Source: Aeromonas tecta (lineage in GTDB: Bacteria; Pseudomonadota; Gammaproteobacteria; Enterobacterales; Aeromonadaceae). Taken from it: a stretch of DNA of 64,000 bases. Position numbers and translations under genes: made by a program. Of this stretch, positions 27,188 through 41,199 are shown in pieces. The stretch is taken from contig NZ_CDCA01000010.1 of the NCBI RefSeq assembly GCF_000820185.1, positions 239,528 to 303,527 on the forward strand, read 5' to 3'. Position 1 is the first letter of the stretch. Every line of letters starts with the position of its first letter. The notes under the pieces are model-generated. The model made no database searches. It saw nothing but the letters and a program-made list of their open reading frames with translations, and was not told the DNA's origin.

Positions 27188-30100
27188 ACTCTCTTGCCCA
27201 GTTGCCGGCAGACCTCATCCACTGCCTGTGTCAGTGGTGCGATCAAGGGCTGTCCGGGAGCCCTCTGCCAGCGGTCGATTACCTGTATTAGCGGGACGGC
27301 CCCCACCATTTTGGCGGCCCCCATCATCTTGTGTAAAGCCGTCTTGAGGGCCTCGTCATCCGCTTGTGTGACGCAGCGCGCAATGTCAGCCAGATCCTGG
27401 CGAGCCGAACTCATATAGAGGTTGATAAGCTCGGCACTCAGCGGCGCCAGCATCTGTTCGGACCAATCGGCGGCCTCCTCCTGCGCAAGCCCGGCGCTCT
27501 GCCCGGACAGGCTGCGCAGCAAGATGGCCAACTCTCTTAGCATCACCGGCTTGTCCAGATGGCCATGACAGCCACTGTCGGCCAGCCGCTCTGCCGCCTG
27601 CTCACTGAGATCGGCGGTGATCACATAGACTGGCAGATGACGCCAGCGCGTCGAGCCTCGCAATTGCTTGCACAGCTCGGCGCCATCCATCACTGGCATC
27701 TGCAAGTCGGTCAGCACCAGATCGACTGACTCGCGGCCAAGAATATCCAGTGCCAGCCGGCCGTTGGCGGCGCTCAATACCTGGGCTCCCAGCTGGCTGA
27801 GCTGCATGCTGATCAACACCCGGTTCACTTCGTGATCTTCGACCAGCAGCACCCGCATGCCGGCACCGGGCAGCGTAGAGACATCCTCGCTGCCCTGGGA
27901 CAGCCTGGGCTGCAGCAAGCTGATCACCGAGCCCGGGATCCAGGGTTCACCCTGCCAGTACCAGTGGCGCAGTCCCCTCTCGTCCTGCTCGGCGCTCAGG
28001 CAAGGCGCATCCGCCTCCTCGCTCATGCCAAACTCGGCCAGCCAGCGGCGCATGTAGTCGAGTTCGACGCCTTCCAGCTGCAAGCTGAGTGCGCCGAACC
28101 TGGGTTGCCAGGGCGCCTTCTCCTGTAGGGCAGAGAGCGGCAGCGAGCAGATGAAACGACTGCCGCCCTCCACCCGCGCCTCGACCTGGATAGTCCCGCC
28201 CATCTGCTCCATCAGCTGACGGCAGATGGCCAGGCCCAATCCCGTGCCTTGCGCCCGGGTCTGACCCGGCTCCTCGCCCTGCTCGAAGGGCAGGAACAGC
28301 CGTGGCAGCAGCTCGGCACTGATGCCGGGCCCTTCGTCATCCACCCCGCAGACGACCCACTCACCCTGGCGCCACGCCCACAGTACCACCTCGCCGGTCT
28401 GGCTGAATTTGATGGCATTGGAGAGCAGATTGTGCAACACCTGCTGCACCCTATGGGGATCCAGGTTGAGCAGGGCTGGCAGGCTGGGATCGAGACGAAG
28501 GCGCAGCTGCAATCCCTTGGAGCGCGCCTTGGACCAGTGCACCGCCGCCACGTGTTCGCACAGCTCCACCAGATCGGTCGGCTGGGGCGAGAGCCGCAAC
28601 TGGCGCGTCTCGTTGCGGCTGAAATCGAGCACGTCGTTGAGCAGCCCCAGCAGCTCGTTACCCGCCTGCCTGACATGGGTCAGCGCCGATGTCTGCTCAG
28701 GTGAGAGCGAGGTCTGATCGAGCCACTCCAGCAACCCCAGAATGGCGTTCATGGGAGTGCGGATCTCGTGACTCACAGCCGCCAGGAAGCGCCCCTTGGC
28801 GAGCACCGCCTGCTGGGCCTGCTCATGGGAAAGCTGCAGCGCATGCTCCTGCTCAACCCGGTCGGTCACATCCTGCACCACCCCGTAGATACGCCATCCC
28901 TTCTTCTGGCTGCGGCGACGCCCCCGCCCGGAGAACTGCAACCAGCGAGCCCCCTTGGTCGGATGGTGATAGCGCAGCAGATGGGAGAAGGGACGGCCCG
29001 CCTGCAACATGACCAGCATGGGGGCGCGCATCTCGCGCCTGTCCTGGCGCGCCATCCGGGTGAGGGCCTCGTTGGGGTTGAGGCGGATCTGCTGGCTGGC
29101 CAGCCCCAGCAGCTCGAAGCTGCCACGACTGACGAACTCTACTTGCGAAACTGCACCTCCCTGCAGGCTGAACTGCAGCACCACGCCGGGCACCGTGTTG
29201 GTGAGGGCGCGCAGCCTGCGCTCCGCTTGGCGCAGCAAGCGGGTGCGCTCGCGCAGGGCGCTGATATCGGACAGGGCGATGAGATCGCCTGCCGGCGCCT
29301 GCAGACCGAGTTGCAGCGGGATCTGGGCATAGGAATAGACCTGCTCGCGCAAGCCAAGCTCGCCTTCCCCCCCTTGCAGTTGCGGCGCGGGCAGTTGCAA
29401 GTCCGCCCCATAGCGCGCCTCCAGCTGCTTGGCCCGTTTGTTGCGCTTGATGATCTCGCCCTTGTCGCTTCGCAAGAACACGGGTACCGGCAACGCCTGG
29501 AACAGGGATTCCCGGAACTTGCTCTCCAGCGCCAGCGCCTGCTCGGCCTTCTGTCGCTCGCGAGCCTCCAGGGCCAGCTGCTGGCGTGAGCGCCAGATCA
29601 GCCAGATGACGGCGGCGCTGATCATCAGCGCCAGCAAGACCGATGCCAACCAGAAGCCGTAGCTGACCCCCTCCTGCTGATTGAGGATCAACCTATGCCA
29701 ACGCTGGACCAGCTCATCCACCTGCCGATCGTTGATGGTCATCAGGCTCTGCTCCAGCACCCCGGCGAGCCTGGGCTGATCCGTCCGGATGGCAAAACCC
29801 AGGCCGAAGGGCTGCGGCAACTCCTTGATCGCCAGATCGGTCAGCAGGTTGTTGCGCATGGGATATTGCAGCTGATAGAGCTCCGCCAGCATGGCATCGG
29901 CATCCCCCCCCTGCACCGCCTTGATCCCCTGCTGCAAGGTATCGACCCGCACCCACTCGTGTTGCCCCAGCCCGGCCAGCAGGCTCGGATCGTAGAGGGT
30001 GGCGGGCACCACTATCTTGCCCTTCACCTCGTCAATCCGCTCATGGGCACCCAGCTTGCGACTGACCAGGGCATAGCGGCTCATGGCCACTACCCGGGTG

Positions 30101-31134
30101 AAGTGAAACTCTTGGCCGAGGGTCGGGGACTCCTGCAGGCCGGCCATCATGACCGCCTCCCCGCTGCGCAGCTTGGCCAGCGCCTCTTCCTTGCTGGCCA
30201 CCGGGATGAGCTCGAAATTGAGTCCGGTCTGGCGACTGACCCGCTGCAGCACATCACCGCTCCAGCCGGCGAGCCTTCCCTCCTGGTTGACGCCGCTATA
30301 GGGCATGAAACCCGGCGCCGCCACCAACTTGATGGTACGGGCGTTGCCAATGAGCCAGGCCTGCTCCTTGTCGGTGAAGTGCAGCGGGTTGATGTCCTGC
30401 TCGCTCTGGGGCAGATAACGGCCCAGATCCCGGTAGAGGCAGCCGGGCGGCAGGAAGCGGATCGCCGTGTCCACCAGTTGTTGTAACTCGGGACGGTCGC
30501 GCATCATCAGTCGATAACCCACCACCAGATCGTCGCTGCGCAGGCGGCGCAGACGTAGCCCTTCATCGGGATATTCCCGCATTAAATAGCGTAATTGCAG
30601 GTAATCTCCGAGGTAAGCACTGCCTTTTTCCGCAAACAGTGCCAGATACCAGTTGTCGGCGTCGGTCAGTTGCAGCTGGGTCGACTTGGGGTAGAGGCGC
30701 TTGAGCACCTCGCCCGCCTGCCAGATGGGCGACACCAGGAAGGCCGCGTGCTCGAGATCGCCCCGGTAGAGGATGGCAGATTCCGCCTCCAGCATGGTGC
30801 GGCTGAGCAGCATGCCGTTCTCGGGCTGCTGGGTCGGGCTGATGTGTGGAATGAGATCGCAACGCCCCTCCCGCAACCCCTGCTCCACCGCAGGCCAGTT
30901 AGGCAGGGTCTTGAAATAGAGCGGCACCGGCAACTGGCGGGCCAACCGCGTCATCTGATCGATGAGCAGACCGCCCTTGCCTTCCAGATAAGGAGGCCGC
31001 TGCAGGCTCGGATAGCAGAAGGTCAGCTGGGTCAGCGAATCGGCATACGCCTGGGTAGCAGGCGACAGGGGCAAGGCGGCGGCGCGCAGTGGCAACGCCA
31101 GCAATGCGCCGAGCAGGAGGAGTGTCTTGGTCAT
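27184..31134 (-). CDS. Hybrid sensor histidine kinase, BvgS/EvgS-like
   Basis: Large membrane signalling protein, 1316 residues from ATG 31134. Order: signal peptide (TKTLLLLGALLALPLRAAA), two periplasmic solute-binding-type domains (about 35-240 and 255-485), one transmembrane helix (about 492-515), and two PAS-like modules. A histidine kinase dimerisation box follows (FLAAVSHEIRTPMNAI), then an ATPase domain (LLSNAIKFS, DEGPGIS, GTGLGLAI), a receiver (VLLVEDHEVNR, phosphoacceptor in LVLTDLQMPVMDG, K in HLDKPV) and an HPt domain (ALHKMMGAAKMVG). All phosphorelay residues are present. A longer frame starts within the ihfA terminator and is not used. The following response regulator is the obvious partner. 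Ligand unknown. Confidence 0.88.
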   Translation of the reverse strand: MTKTLLLLGALLALPLRAAALPLSPATQAYADSLTQLTFCYPSLQRPPYLEGKGGLLIDQMTRLARQLPVPLYFKTLPNWPAVEQGLREGRCDLIPHISPTQQPENGMLLSRTMLEAESAILYRGDLEHAAFLVSPIWQAGEVLKRLYPKSTQLQLTDADNWYLALFAEKGSAYLGDYLQLRYLMREYPDEGLRLRRLRSDDLVVGYRLMMRDRPELQQLVDTAIRFLPPGCLYRDLGRYLPQSEQDINPLHFTDKEQAWLIGNARTIKLVAAPGFMPYSGVNQEGRLAGWSGDVLQRVSRQTGLNFELIPVASKEEALAKLRSGEAVMMAGLQESPTLGQEFHFTRVVAMSRYALVSRKLGAHERIDEVKGKIVVPATLYDPSLLAGLGQHEWVRVDTLQQGIKAVQGGDADAMLAELYQLQYPMRNNLLTDLAIKELPQPFGLGFAIRTDQPRLAGVLEQSLMTINDRQVDELVQRWHRLILNQQEGVSYGFWLASVLLALMISAAVIWLIWRSRQQLALEARERQKAEQALALESKFRESLFQALPVPVFLRSDKGEIIKRNKRAKQLEARYGADLQLPAPQLQGGEGELGLREQVYSYAQIPLQLGLQAPAGDLIALSDISALRERTRLLRQAERRLRALTNTVPGVVLQFSLQGGAVSQVEFVSRGSFELLGLASQQIRLNPNEALTRMARQDRREMRAPMLVMLQAGRPFSHLLRYHHPTKGARWLQFSGRGRRRSQKKGWRIYGVVQDVTDRVEQEHALQLSHEQAQQAVLAKGRFLAAVSHEIRTPMNAILGLLEWLDQTSLSPEQTSALTHVRQAGNELLGLLNDVLDFSRNETRQLRLSPQPTDLVELCEHVAAVHWSKARSKGLQLRLRLDPSLPALLNLDPHRVQQVLHNLLSNAIKFSQTGEVVLWAWRQGEWVVCGVDDEGPGISAELLPRLFLPFEQGEEPGQTRAQGTGLGLAICRQLMEQMGGTIQVEARVEGGSRFICSLPLSALQEKAPWQPRFGALSLQLEGVELDYMRRWLAEFGMSEEADAPCLSAEQDERGLRHWYWQGEPWIPGSVISLLQPRLSQGSEDVSTLPGAGMRVLLVEDHEVNRVLISMQLSQLGAQVLSAANGRLALDILGRESVDLVLTDLQMPVMDGAELCKQLRGSTRWRHLPVYVITADLSEQAAERLADSGCHGHLDKPVMLRELAILLRSLSGQSAGLAQEEAADWSEQMLAPLSAELINLYMSSARQDLADIARCVTQADDEALKTALHKMMGAAKMVGAVPLIQVIDRWQRAPGQPLIAPLTQAVDEVCRQLGKRV

Positions 31135-31142
31135 CGAAACGG

Positions 31143-31168
31143 AAAAGCCAGGCATCTGCCTGGCTTTT
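31143..31168. terminator. Terminator after ihfA
   Basis: AAAAGCCAGGCA and TGCCTGGCTTTT form a perfect 12-bp inverted repeat (2-nt gap) just downstream of ihfA on the minus strand. It isolates the kinase operon from pheST-ihfA. Confidence 0.8.
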
Positions 31169-31170
31169 TA

Positions 31171-31467
31171 TCACTCATTGGGTTCAACATTTTCTACCCT
31201 GGCCTTGAGCTTCTGACCAGGCCGGAAGGTCACCACCCGACGGGCGCTGATGGGAATGTCTTCGCCCGTCTTGGGGTTACGTCCGGGACGCTGGTTCTTC
31301 TCACGAAGATCAAAATTACCGAAGCCTGAAATCTTGACTTGTTCGCCGCGTTCCAGCGCTTGTCGGATCTCCTCAAAGAAGGCTTCCACCATATCTTTGG
31401 CTTCACGCTTGCTCATCCCGAGTTGGGTGAACAGGTGCTCTGCAATGTCGGCTTTGGTAAGCGCCAT
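31171..31467 (-). CDS. ihfA: Integration host factor subunit alpha
   Basis: DNA-bending protein that acts as a heterodimer with IhfB in recombination, replication and transcription. The 98-residue protein has the typical start [24 protein letters not shown] and the [30 protein letters not shown] beta-arm with the intercalating proline. It ends with [12 protein letters not shown]. It starts 3 nt after the pheT stop, the conserved pheS-pheT-ihfA order. Confidence 0.97.
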   Translation of the reverse strand: MALTKADIAEHLFTQLGMSKREAKDMVEAFFEEIRQALERGEQVKISGFGNFDLREKNQRPGRNPKTGEDIPISARRVVTFRPGQKLKARVENVEPNE

Positions 31468-31470
31468 AGA

Positions 31471-33858
31471 TCAATCCCTCAAGGATGCATTCAACTCTTC
31501 ACCAAGGGCCCGCACGACATTGTCTACGGTCTCGGCGATCTCTTTCTCCTCCAGGGTGCGTTGGGTGTCTTGCAAAACAAGACTGATAGCCAGGCTCTTC
31601 TTGTCCTCTGCCATACCAGCACCCTGGTATACGTCAAACAAGTTTATTCCAACTAACTGATTTCCGCCAACTTTTTTAATTACTGCGAGCACATCGCCGG
31701 CCAGAACCGCAGTGTCGACCACCACGGCGATGTCACGACGGTTGGCCGGGAAGCGAGAGACTTCGGCCGCAACCGGCACCTTGGCAGGGATCAGCTTGTT
31801 CAATTCCAGCTCGAACATGATGGCACGAGTCTTGAGACCCAGCTTCTTCTCAAGGCTTGGGTGAATGACACCGATGTGGCCGATCACCGCGCCATTGCGC
31901 AGGATGGCCGCACTCTGACCCGGGTGCAGGGCACTGTGCTCGGTACGCGCGAAGCTGAAGCTCGCCCCTTCGGCGGTGAGATCCAGCACCGCTTCCAGAT
32001 CCCCTTTCAAATCAAAGAAGTCGCTGCCGCGGCTCTTGATGTCCCAGTGCTCATCGCTCTGGTTGCCGGTGATGATGCCGGCCAGCATGGGCTCCTGACG
32101 GATGCCGTTCTCGGCGCTCGCGTCTTTGATGAAGCGCAGGCCTTGCTCGAACAGACGCACCCGACCCTGCTGACGGTTCTGGTTGTAGACCACCGCCTGC
32201 ACCAAACCCGGGAACAGGGAGACCCGCATGGCGGACATCTCGACCGAGATGGGGTTGGGCAGCACTATGGCGTCGCTCTGCGGGTAGAGCAGTTGCTGGC
32301 TCTTGGGATCCACAAAGCTGTAGGTGATGGCTTCCTGGAAGCCGCGGTCCACCAGCAGATCGCGCACCCGCTTGAGGGTCACCTGACCTTCCGCCTGCTC
32401 AACCATGGCGAGCGACGCTGCCGGTTTCAAGTTCGGGATGTTGTTATAGCCGTAGATGCGGGCCACTTCCTCAATGAGGTCTTCCTCGATGGCGATATCG
32501 AAACGCCAGGAGGGCGCCAGTGCGGTCCAGCCGTCGGCCTCCACGGTCACCTGCATGCCGAGGCGAGTCAGGATCTCGAGTACCTGGGCATCGCCCACGC
32601 TGATGCCGATCACCTTGTCGAGCTTGGTGCGACGCAGCTTGATCGGGGCAGCCTTCGGCAGATGGGCGTCGGATTTGACCTCGACCACCGGGCCCGCTTC
32701 GCCGCCGCAGATATCCAGCAGCAGACGGGTGGCCCTGTCCATCACCTTGGCTTGCAGTTGTGGATCCACCCCACGCTCGAAACGATGGGAAGAATCGGTG
32801 TGCAGGCCATAGGTTCGGGCACGGCCGGTGATGGAGAGCGGCGCGAAGAAGGCGCACTCCAGCAGCACGTCGGTGGTCTCGGTGGAGACGCCGGTGCGGG
32901 CGCCGCCAAAGATGCCGGCCATGCAGGCAGGGCCTTTGGCATCGGCGATAACCAGCGTAGTCTCTTTGAGTTTGACCTCGTTGCCGTCCAGCAGGGTCAT
33001 AGGCTCATCGGCCTTGGCGCGGCGCACCACCAGCTCACCCTCGAGGGTCGCCAGATCGAAGGCGTGCATCGGCTGACCGTATTCCAGCATCAGGAAGTTA
33101 GTGATGTCGACGATGGCGTCGATGGAGCGAATGCCGCCACGGCGCAGCTTCTCTTGCATCCAGAGCGGGCTCTGGGCGTGCAGGTTCAGCCCCTTGATGA
33201 CACGGCCGAGGTAGCGCGGGCAATCTGCCGGTGCTTCGACCCGGATCGGGAAGGTCGCATCTATGGTGGCCAGGGTAGGTGCCCAGCTCGGCTCGACCAC
33301 GTCGGCGCTGTTGAGTACACCAATCTCGCGGGCAAGACCCGCGATGCCGAGGCAGTCGGCGCGGTTCGGGGTCAAGTCCACGTCGATGGCGACGTCATTG
33401 AGGTTCAGGTAGTCACGGATATCGGTGCCGACCGGGGCATCGGCTGGCAGCTCAATAATGCCGTCCGCTTCCACTTCGATGCCGAGCTCGCTGAAGGAGC
33501 AGAGCATGCCGTGGGACGGCTGGCCGCGCAGCTTGGCTTTCTTGATGGTGAAATCGCCCGGCAGGGTCGCGCCCACCTTGGCCACACACACTTTCAAACC
33601 GGTGCGGCAGTTCGGCGCGCCGCAGACGATGTCCAGCAGTTCGGCTTCGCCCACGTTGACCTTGGTCACCCGCAGCTTGTCGGCGTCAGGGTGCTGGGCG
33701 CACTCGACCACTTCCCCGACCACCACGTTGTTGAACTGACCGGCGACCGCCTCGATGGCGTCCACTTCCAGACCAGCCATGGTGATCTGCTCGGCCAGTG
33801 CGTTATCACTCAACTCGGTGCGGACCCACTCCATCACCCAGGATTTACTGAATTTCAT
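31471..33858 (-). CDS. pheT: Phenylalanine-tRNA ligase beta subunit
   Basis: Beta subunit of the alpha2-beta2 enzyme that charges tRNA-Phe; it holds the editing site and tRNA-binding parts. The 795-residue protein has the usual length and domains: EMAP-like tRNA-binding domain near the N-terminus ([24 protein letters not shown]), B5 and the B3/B4 editing region ([32 protein letters not shown]), and a C-terminal anticodon-binding domain ([24 protein letters not shown]). It begins 12 nt after pheS and is followed 3 nt later by ihfA. Confidence 0.97.
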   Translation of the reverse strand: MKFSKSWVMEWVRTELSDNALAEQITMAGLEVDAIEAVAGQFNNVVVGEVVECAQHPDADKLRVTKVNVGEAELLDIVCGAPNCRTGLKVCVAKVGATLPGDFTIKKAKLRGQPSHGMLCSFSELGIEVEADGIIELPADAPVGTDIRDYLNLNDVAIDVDLTPNRADCLGIAGLAREIGVLNSADVVEPSWAPTLATIDATFPIRVEAPADCPRYLGRVIKGLNLHAQSPLWMQEKLRRGGIRSIDAIVDITNFLMLEYGQPMHAFDLATLEGELVVRRAKADEPMTLLDGNEVKLKETTLVIADAKGPACMAGIFGGARTGVSTETTDVLLECAFFAPLSITGRARTYGLHTDSSHRFERGVDPQLQAKVMDRATRLLLDICGGEAGPVVEVKSDAHLPKAAPIKLRRTKLDKVIGISVGDAQVLEILTRLGMQVTVEADGWTALAPSWRFDIAIEEDLIEEVARIYGYNNIPNLKPAASLAMVEQAEGQVTLKRVRDLLVDRGFQEAITYSFVDPKSQQLLYPQSDAIVLPNPISVEMSAMRVSLFPGLVQAVVYNQNRQQGRVRLFEQGLRFIKDASAENGIRQEPMLAGIITGNQSDEHWDIKSRGSDFFDLKGDLEAVLDLTAEGASFSFARTEHSALHPGQSAAILRNGAVIGHIGVIHPSLEKKLGLKTRAIMFELELNKLIPAKVPVAAEVSRFPANRRDIAVVVDTAVLAGDVLAVIKKVGGNQLVGINLFDVYQGAGMAEDKKSLAISLVLQDTQRTLEEKEIAETVDNVVRALGEELNASLRD

Positions 33859-33870
33859 GTTCTCTCGCCC

Positions 33871-37263
<3,393 letters not shown>

Positions 37264-37275
37264 TAACATGCCTCT

Positions 37276-37310
37276 GAGGGCGGACGTTGTCAGTCGGCCC
37301 TCTTTGTTAT
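37276..37310. terminator. Terminator between the aldo/keto reductase and lysR genes
   Basis: GAGGGC (37276-37281) pairs with GCCCTC (37297-37302) followed by TTTGTTAT. An outer inverted repeat TGATAACA/TGTTATCA (37261-37268 and 37305-37312) flanks it and starts in the stop codon of the reductase gene. Confidence 0.6.
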
Positions 37311-37316
37311 CAGCCC

Positions 37317-38564
<1,248 letters not shown>

Positions 38565-40188
38565 ATGCCTGCCATTTTCACCATCAAAGCTGTTCCACTC
38601 GTTTTTCTGTTGGCGCTGCTCTTTACCGCCATGCTCAACTGGCCCATCCTGCTGCACTTTTACGATATCCTGACCAAGCTTGAGCACGTCAAGCTGGGGT
38701 TTGTCATTTCCATTCCCATCGTGCTGGTCGCGGCACTGAACTTCGTGTTCATGCCCTTCTCCCAGCGCTATCTGTTCAAGCCGTTCTTCGCCTTGCTGTT
38801 TGTCCTCAGCGCCATCGTCAGCATCACCATGCTGAAATATCAGGTGCTGTTTGATCACGAGATGATCCAGAACATCTTCGAGACCAACCGCAGCGAAGCT
38901 GCATTCCTACCTCAGTTTGTCCATGGTGACATGGATCTTCTTCACCGGGGTCCTGCCTGCCATCTTGCTGTTTTTCATTAAAATTGAATACGCCAGCAGC
39001 TGGTACAAGGGACTGTTTAGCCGCGCCTTGTCCATGGCCATCTCCCTGGTGGTCGTGGCGGGGGTAGCCGGGCTCTACTACCAGGACTATGCCTCGGTCG
39101 GTCGCAACAACCAGAACCTGAATCGCGAGATCATTCCTGCCTACTTCGTCTACAGCACGGCCAAGTACGTCAACAAGCGTTACCTGGCGACCCCGCTTCC
39201 CTTCACCACCCTGGGCAAAGATGCGACCCGGCCGGTCAAGACCGACAAGCCGACCCTGATGTTCCTGGTGATAGGCGAAACCGCCCGCAGCAAGAACTTC
39301 TCCATGAACGGCTATGAAAAAGAGACCAACGCCTTTACCAGCCAAGTCGGGGGCGTCATCTCGTTCCAGAATGTGCGCTCCTGCGGCACGGCGACCGCAG
39401 TCTCGGTGCCCTGCATGTTCTCCAACATGGGACGCGCCGGATTTGACGGTAACAAGGCTCGCAACAGTGAGGGCCTGCTGGATGTGCTGCAACGAAGCGG
39501 GGTATCGGTGTTCTGGAAGGAGAATGACGGTGGCTGCAAAGGGGTGTGCGATCGCGTCCCCAACATTGAGATCAAACCCAAGGATCACCCTGAGCTCTGC
39601 GATAAGAACACCTGCTATGACGAGGTGATGCTCAAAGGGCTGGATGAAGAGGTGGCCAACATGAGTGGCGACAAGCTGGTGGCATTTCACCTCATCGGCA
39701 GTCACGGCCCCACCTATTACAAGCGCTACCCCGATCACCATCGCACCTTTCTGCCCGACTGCCCGCGCAGCGACATCGAGAACTGCACCAACGAGGAGCT
39801 GGTCAACACCTATGACAACACCATCCGCTACACGGACCATGTGATAGCCCAGATGATATCCAAGCTCAAAGCCCACGAGGCGCAGTACAACACGGCGCTC
39901 ATCTATGTCTCGGATCATGGTGAGTCGCTCGGCGCGCTGGGGCTCTACCTGCACGGCACCCCCTACAAGTTTGCCCCCGACGATCAGACCCGTGTGCCCC
40001 TGCAGGTCTGGATGTCCCCCGGCTTCTCCGAGGGCAAGGGCATGGACATGAGCTGCCTGCAGGAGAAGGCGACGGGCGATCGCTTCTCCCATGACAACCT
40101 GTTCTCTTCTGTGCTCGGGATCTGGGACGTGGCGACCTCGGTCTACAACCCGCAGCTCGACATCTTCAGCCCCTGCCGCGACACCTAA
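38565..40188 (+). pseudogene. MCR-3-like phosphoethanolamine transferase, frameshifted
   Basis: Inner-membrane enzymes of this family add phosphoethanolamine to lipid A, which lowers binding of polymyxins. Joined across the break the product would be 540 residues, as for MCR-3. The first 113 residues (MPAIFTIKAVPLVFLLALLF...NIFETNRSEA) hold three helices. An extra T at 38904-38905 then shifts the frame. The remaining frame resumes with YLSLSMVTWIFFTGVLPAILLFF and holds two helices and the periplasmic catalytic domain. GETARSKNF, the nucleophile threonine in SCGTATAVSVPCM, DNTIRYTDHVIAQMI and SDHGESLGALGLYLHG are intact. As read, no full-length enzyme is made; an internal ATG at 38917 could give a 423-residue product without the first helices. 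No dgkA follows. Confidence 0.9.
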
Positions 40189-40409
40189 TGAAACCATGCA
40201 AGGGGAGCGGTGCCTCCCCTTGCCCGGCAATGACACGATATGACTCTCCCCCGCGAGGCAAAAGACCCCGTTTGAGCAACTCCCGCACCTCTCTTGCGGC
40301 GCAGCCATCGACACTGGCATCCATCTGATATCGAGAGGCACCCTCGCTATACTTGGTTACTTCCACCGCCCCACCATCGGGGCCCGCTCAGCCTGAGGAG
40401 AATGACACC

Positions 40410-41102
40410 ATGAACGAACAACCCACCATAGTGCTGGTACATGGCTTCTGGGGCGGTGCCATGCACTGGCGCAGAGTCATCAGCCAGCTGCTTCGACACG
40501 GTTTTACCCAATTGCACGCGGTTGAACTGCCGCTGACCTCGCTGGCAGACGATGCCGAGCGCACCCGCAAGATGGTGGCGCAGCAATCCGGCCCCGTGCT
40601 GCTGGTCGGCCACTCTTACGGCGGCGCCGTGATCACCGAGATGGGCGATATGCCGAATGTCATTGGTCTGGTTTATGTTGCCGCCTTTGCCCCCGATGCT
40701 GGCGAAAGCGCGGGGGGCATCACTCAGGCCAGCCCACCGGCGGCCATGGCCAACATCGTCGGCGACAGTGACGGCTATCTCTGGATCAAGCAAAGCGAGT
40801 TTCACGCCAGTTTCTGCCAGGATCTCACCCCGGAAGAGGCGCAGGTGATGGCCATCACCCAGAAGGCGCCACTGGGTTCCACCTTCGGTGACAGCATCCA
40901 GGCGCCGGCCTGGCAGAAAAAACCGAGCTGGTACCAGATCTCCAGCGACGACCGCATGATAAGCCCGGACAACCAGCAACGAATGGCCGCGCGCATCCAT
41001 CCCCGCAAGAGCATCACGCTCAGCGCCAGCCATGCCTCGCTGGTCTCACGGGCCGATGAAGTGACGGCCCTTATCATCGAGGCGGCCACCCAGACGAGGT
41101 GA
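40410..41102 (+). CDS. Alpha/beta hydrolase
   Basis: Predicted cytosolic esterase-type hydrolase of 230 residues. It has the oxyanion-hole region LVHGFWGGAMHW near residue 10, the nucleophile elbow GHSYGG with serine near 69, an aspartate in SSDDRMISPDNQQ and a histidine in SASHASLVSRADEV, in the right order for a catalytic triad. ATG 40410 with TGAGGAG 9 nt upstream is chosen. Relatives are annotated as EstC-like or salicylate-esterase-like, but substrate is unknown. It sits between the mcr-3-like gene and the convergent alkylsulfatase, in the accessory block. Confidence 0.88.
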   Translation: MNEQPTIVLVHGFWGGAMHWRRVISQLLRHGFTQLHAVELPLTSLADDAERTRKMVAQQSGPVLLVGHSYGGAVITEMGDMPNVIGLVYVAAFAPDAGESAGGITQASPPAAMANIVGDSDGYLWIKQSEFHASFCQDLTPEEAQVMAITQKAPLGSTFGDSIQAPAWQKKPSWYQISSDDRMISPDNQQRMAARIHPRKSITLSASHASLVSRADEVTALIIEAATQTR

Positions 41103-41150
41103 CGCGCTAGCAGAGCCCTCGCCGCGGTTGCTGGCGGTCCATTCAGACAT

Positions 41151-41182
41151 AAAAAAGGGCGTGGTCTTTGACCACGCCCTTT
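41151..41182. terminator. Terminator between hydrolase and alkylsulfatase genes
   Basis: AAAGGGCGTGGTC and GACCACGCCCTTT form a perfect 13-bp stem with a TTT loop. On the minus strand it is followed by six T, so it mainly serves the alkylsulfatase gene. Confidence 0.9.
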
Positions 41183-41199
41183 ACTCTGGGAGTTACGGC

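Noticed and set aside
38565..40188. Calling an active colistin-resistance gene
   Set aside because: As given the reading frame is broken at codon 114, so only a pseudogene call is supported.
38917..40188. Treating the downstream part of the mcr-3-like gene as an independent intact gene
   Set aside because: It lacks the first three membrane segments and has no good ribosome binding site; the upstream fragment supplies exactly the missing part.
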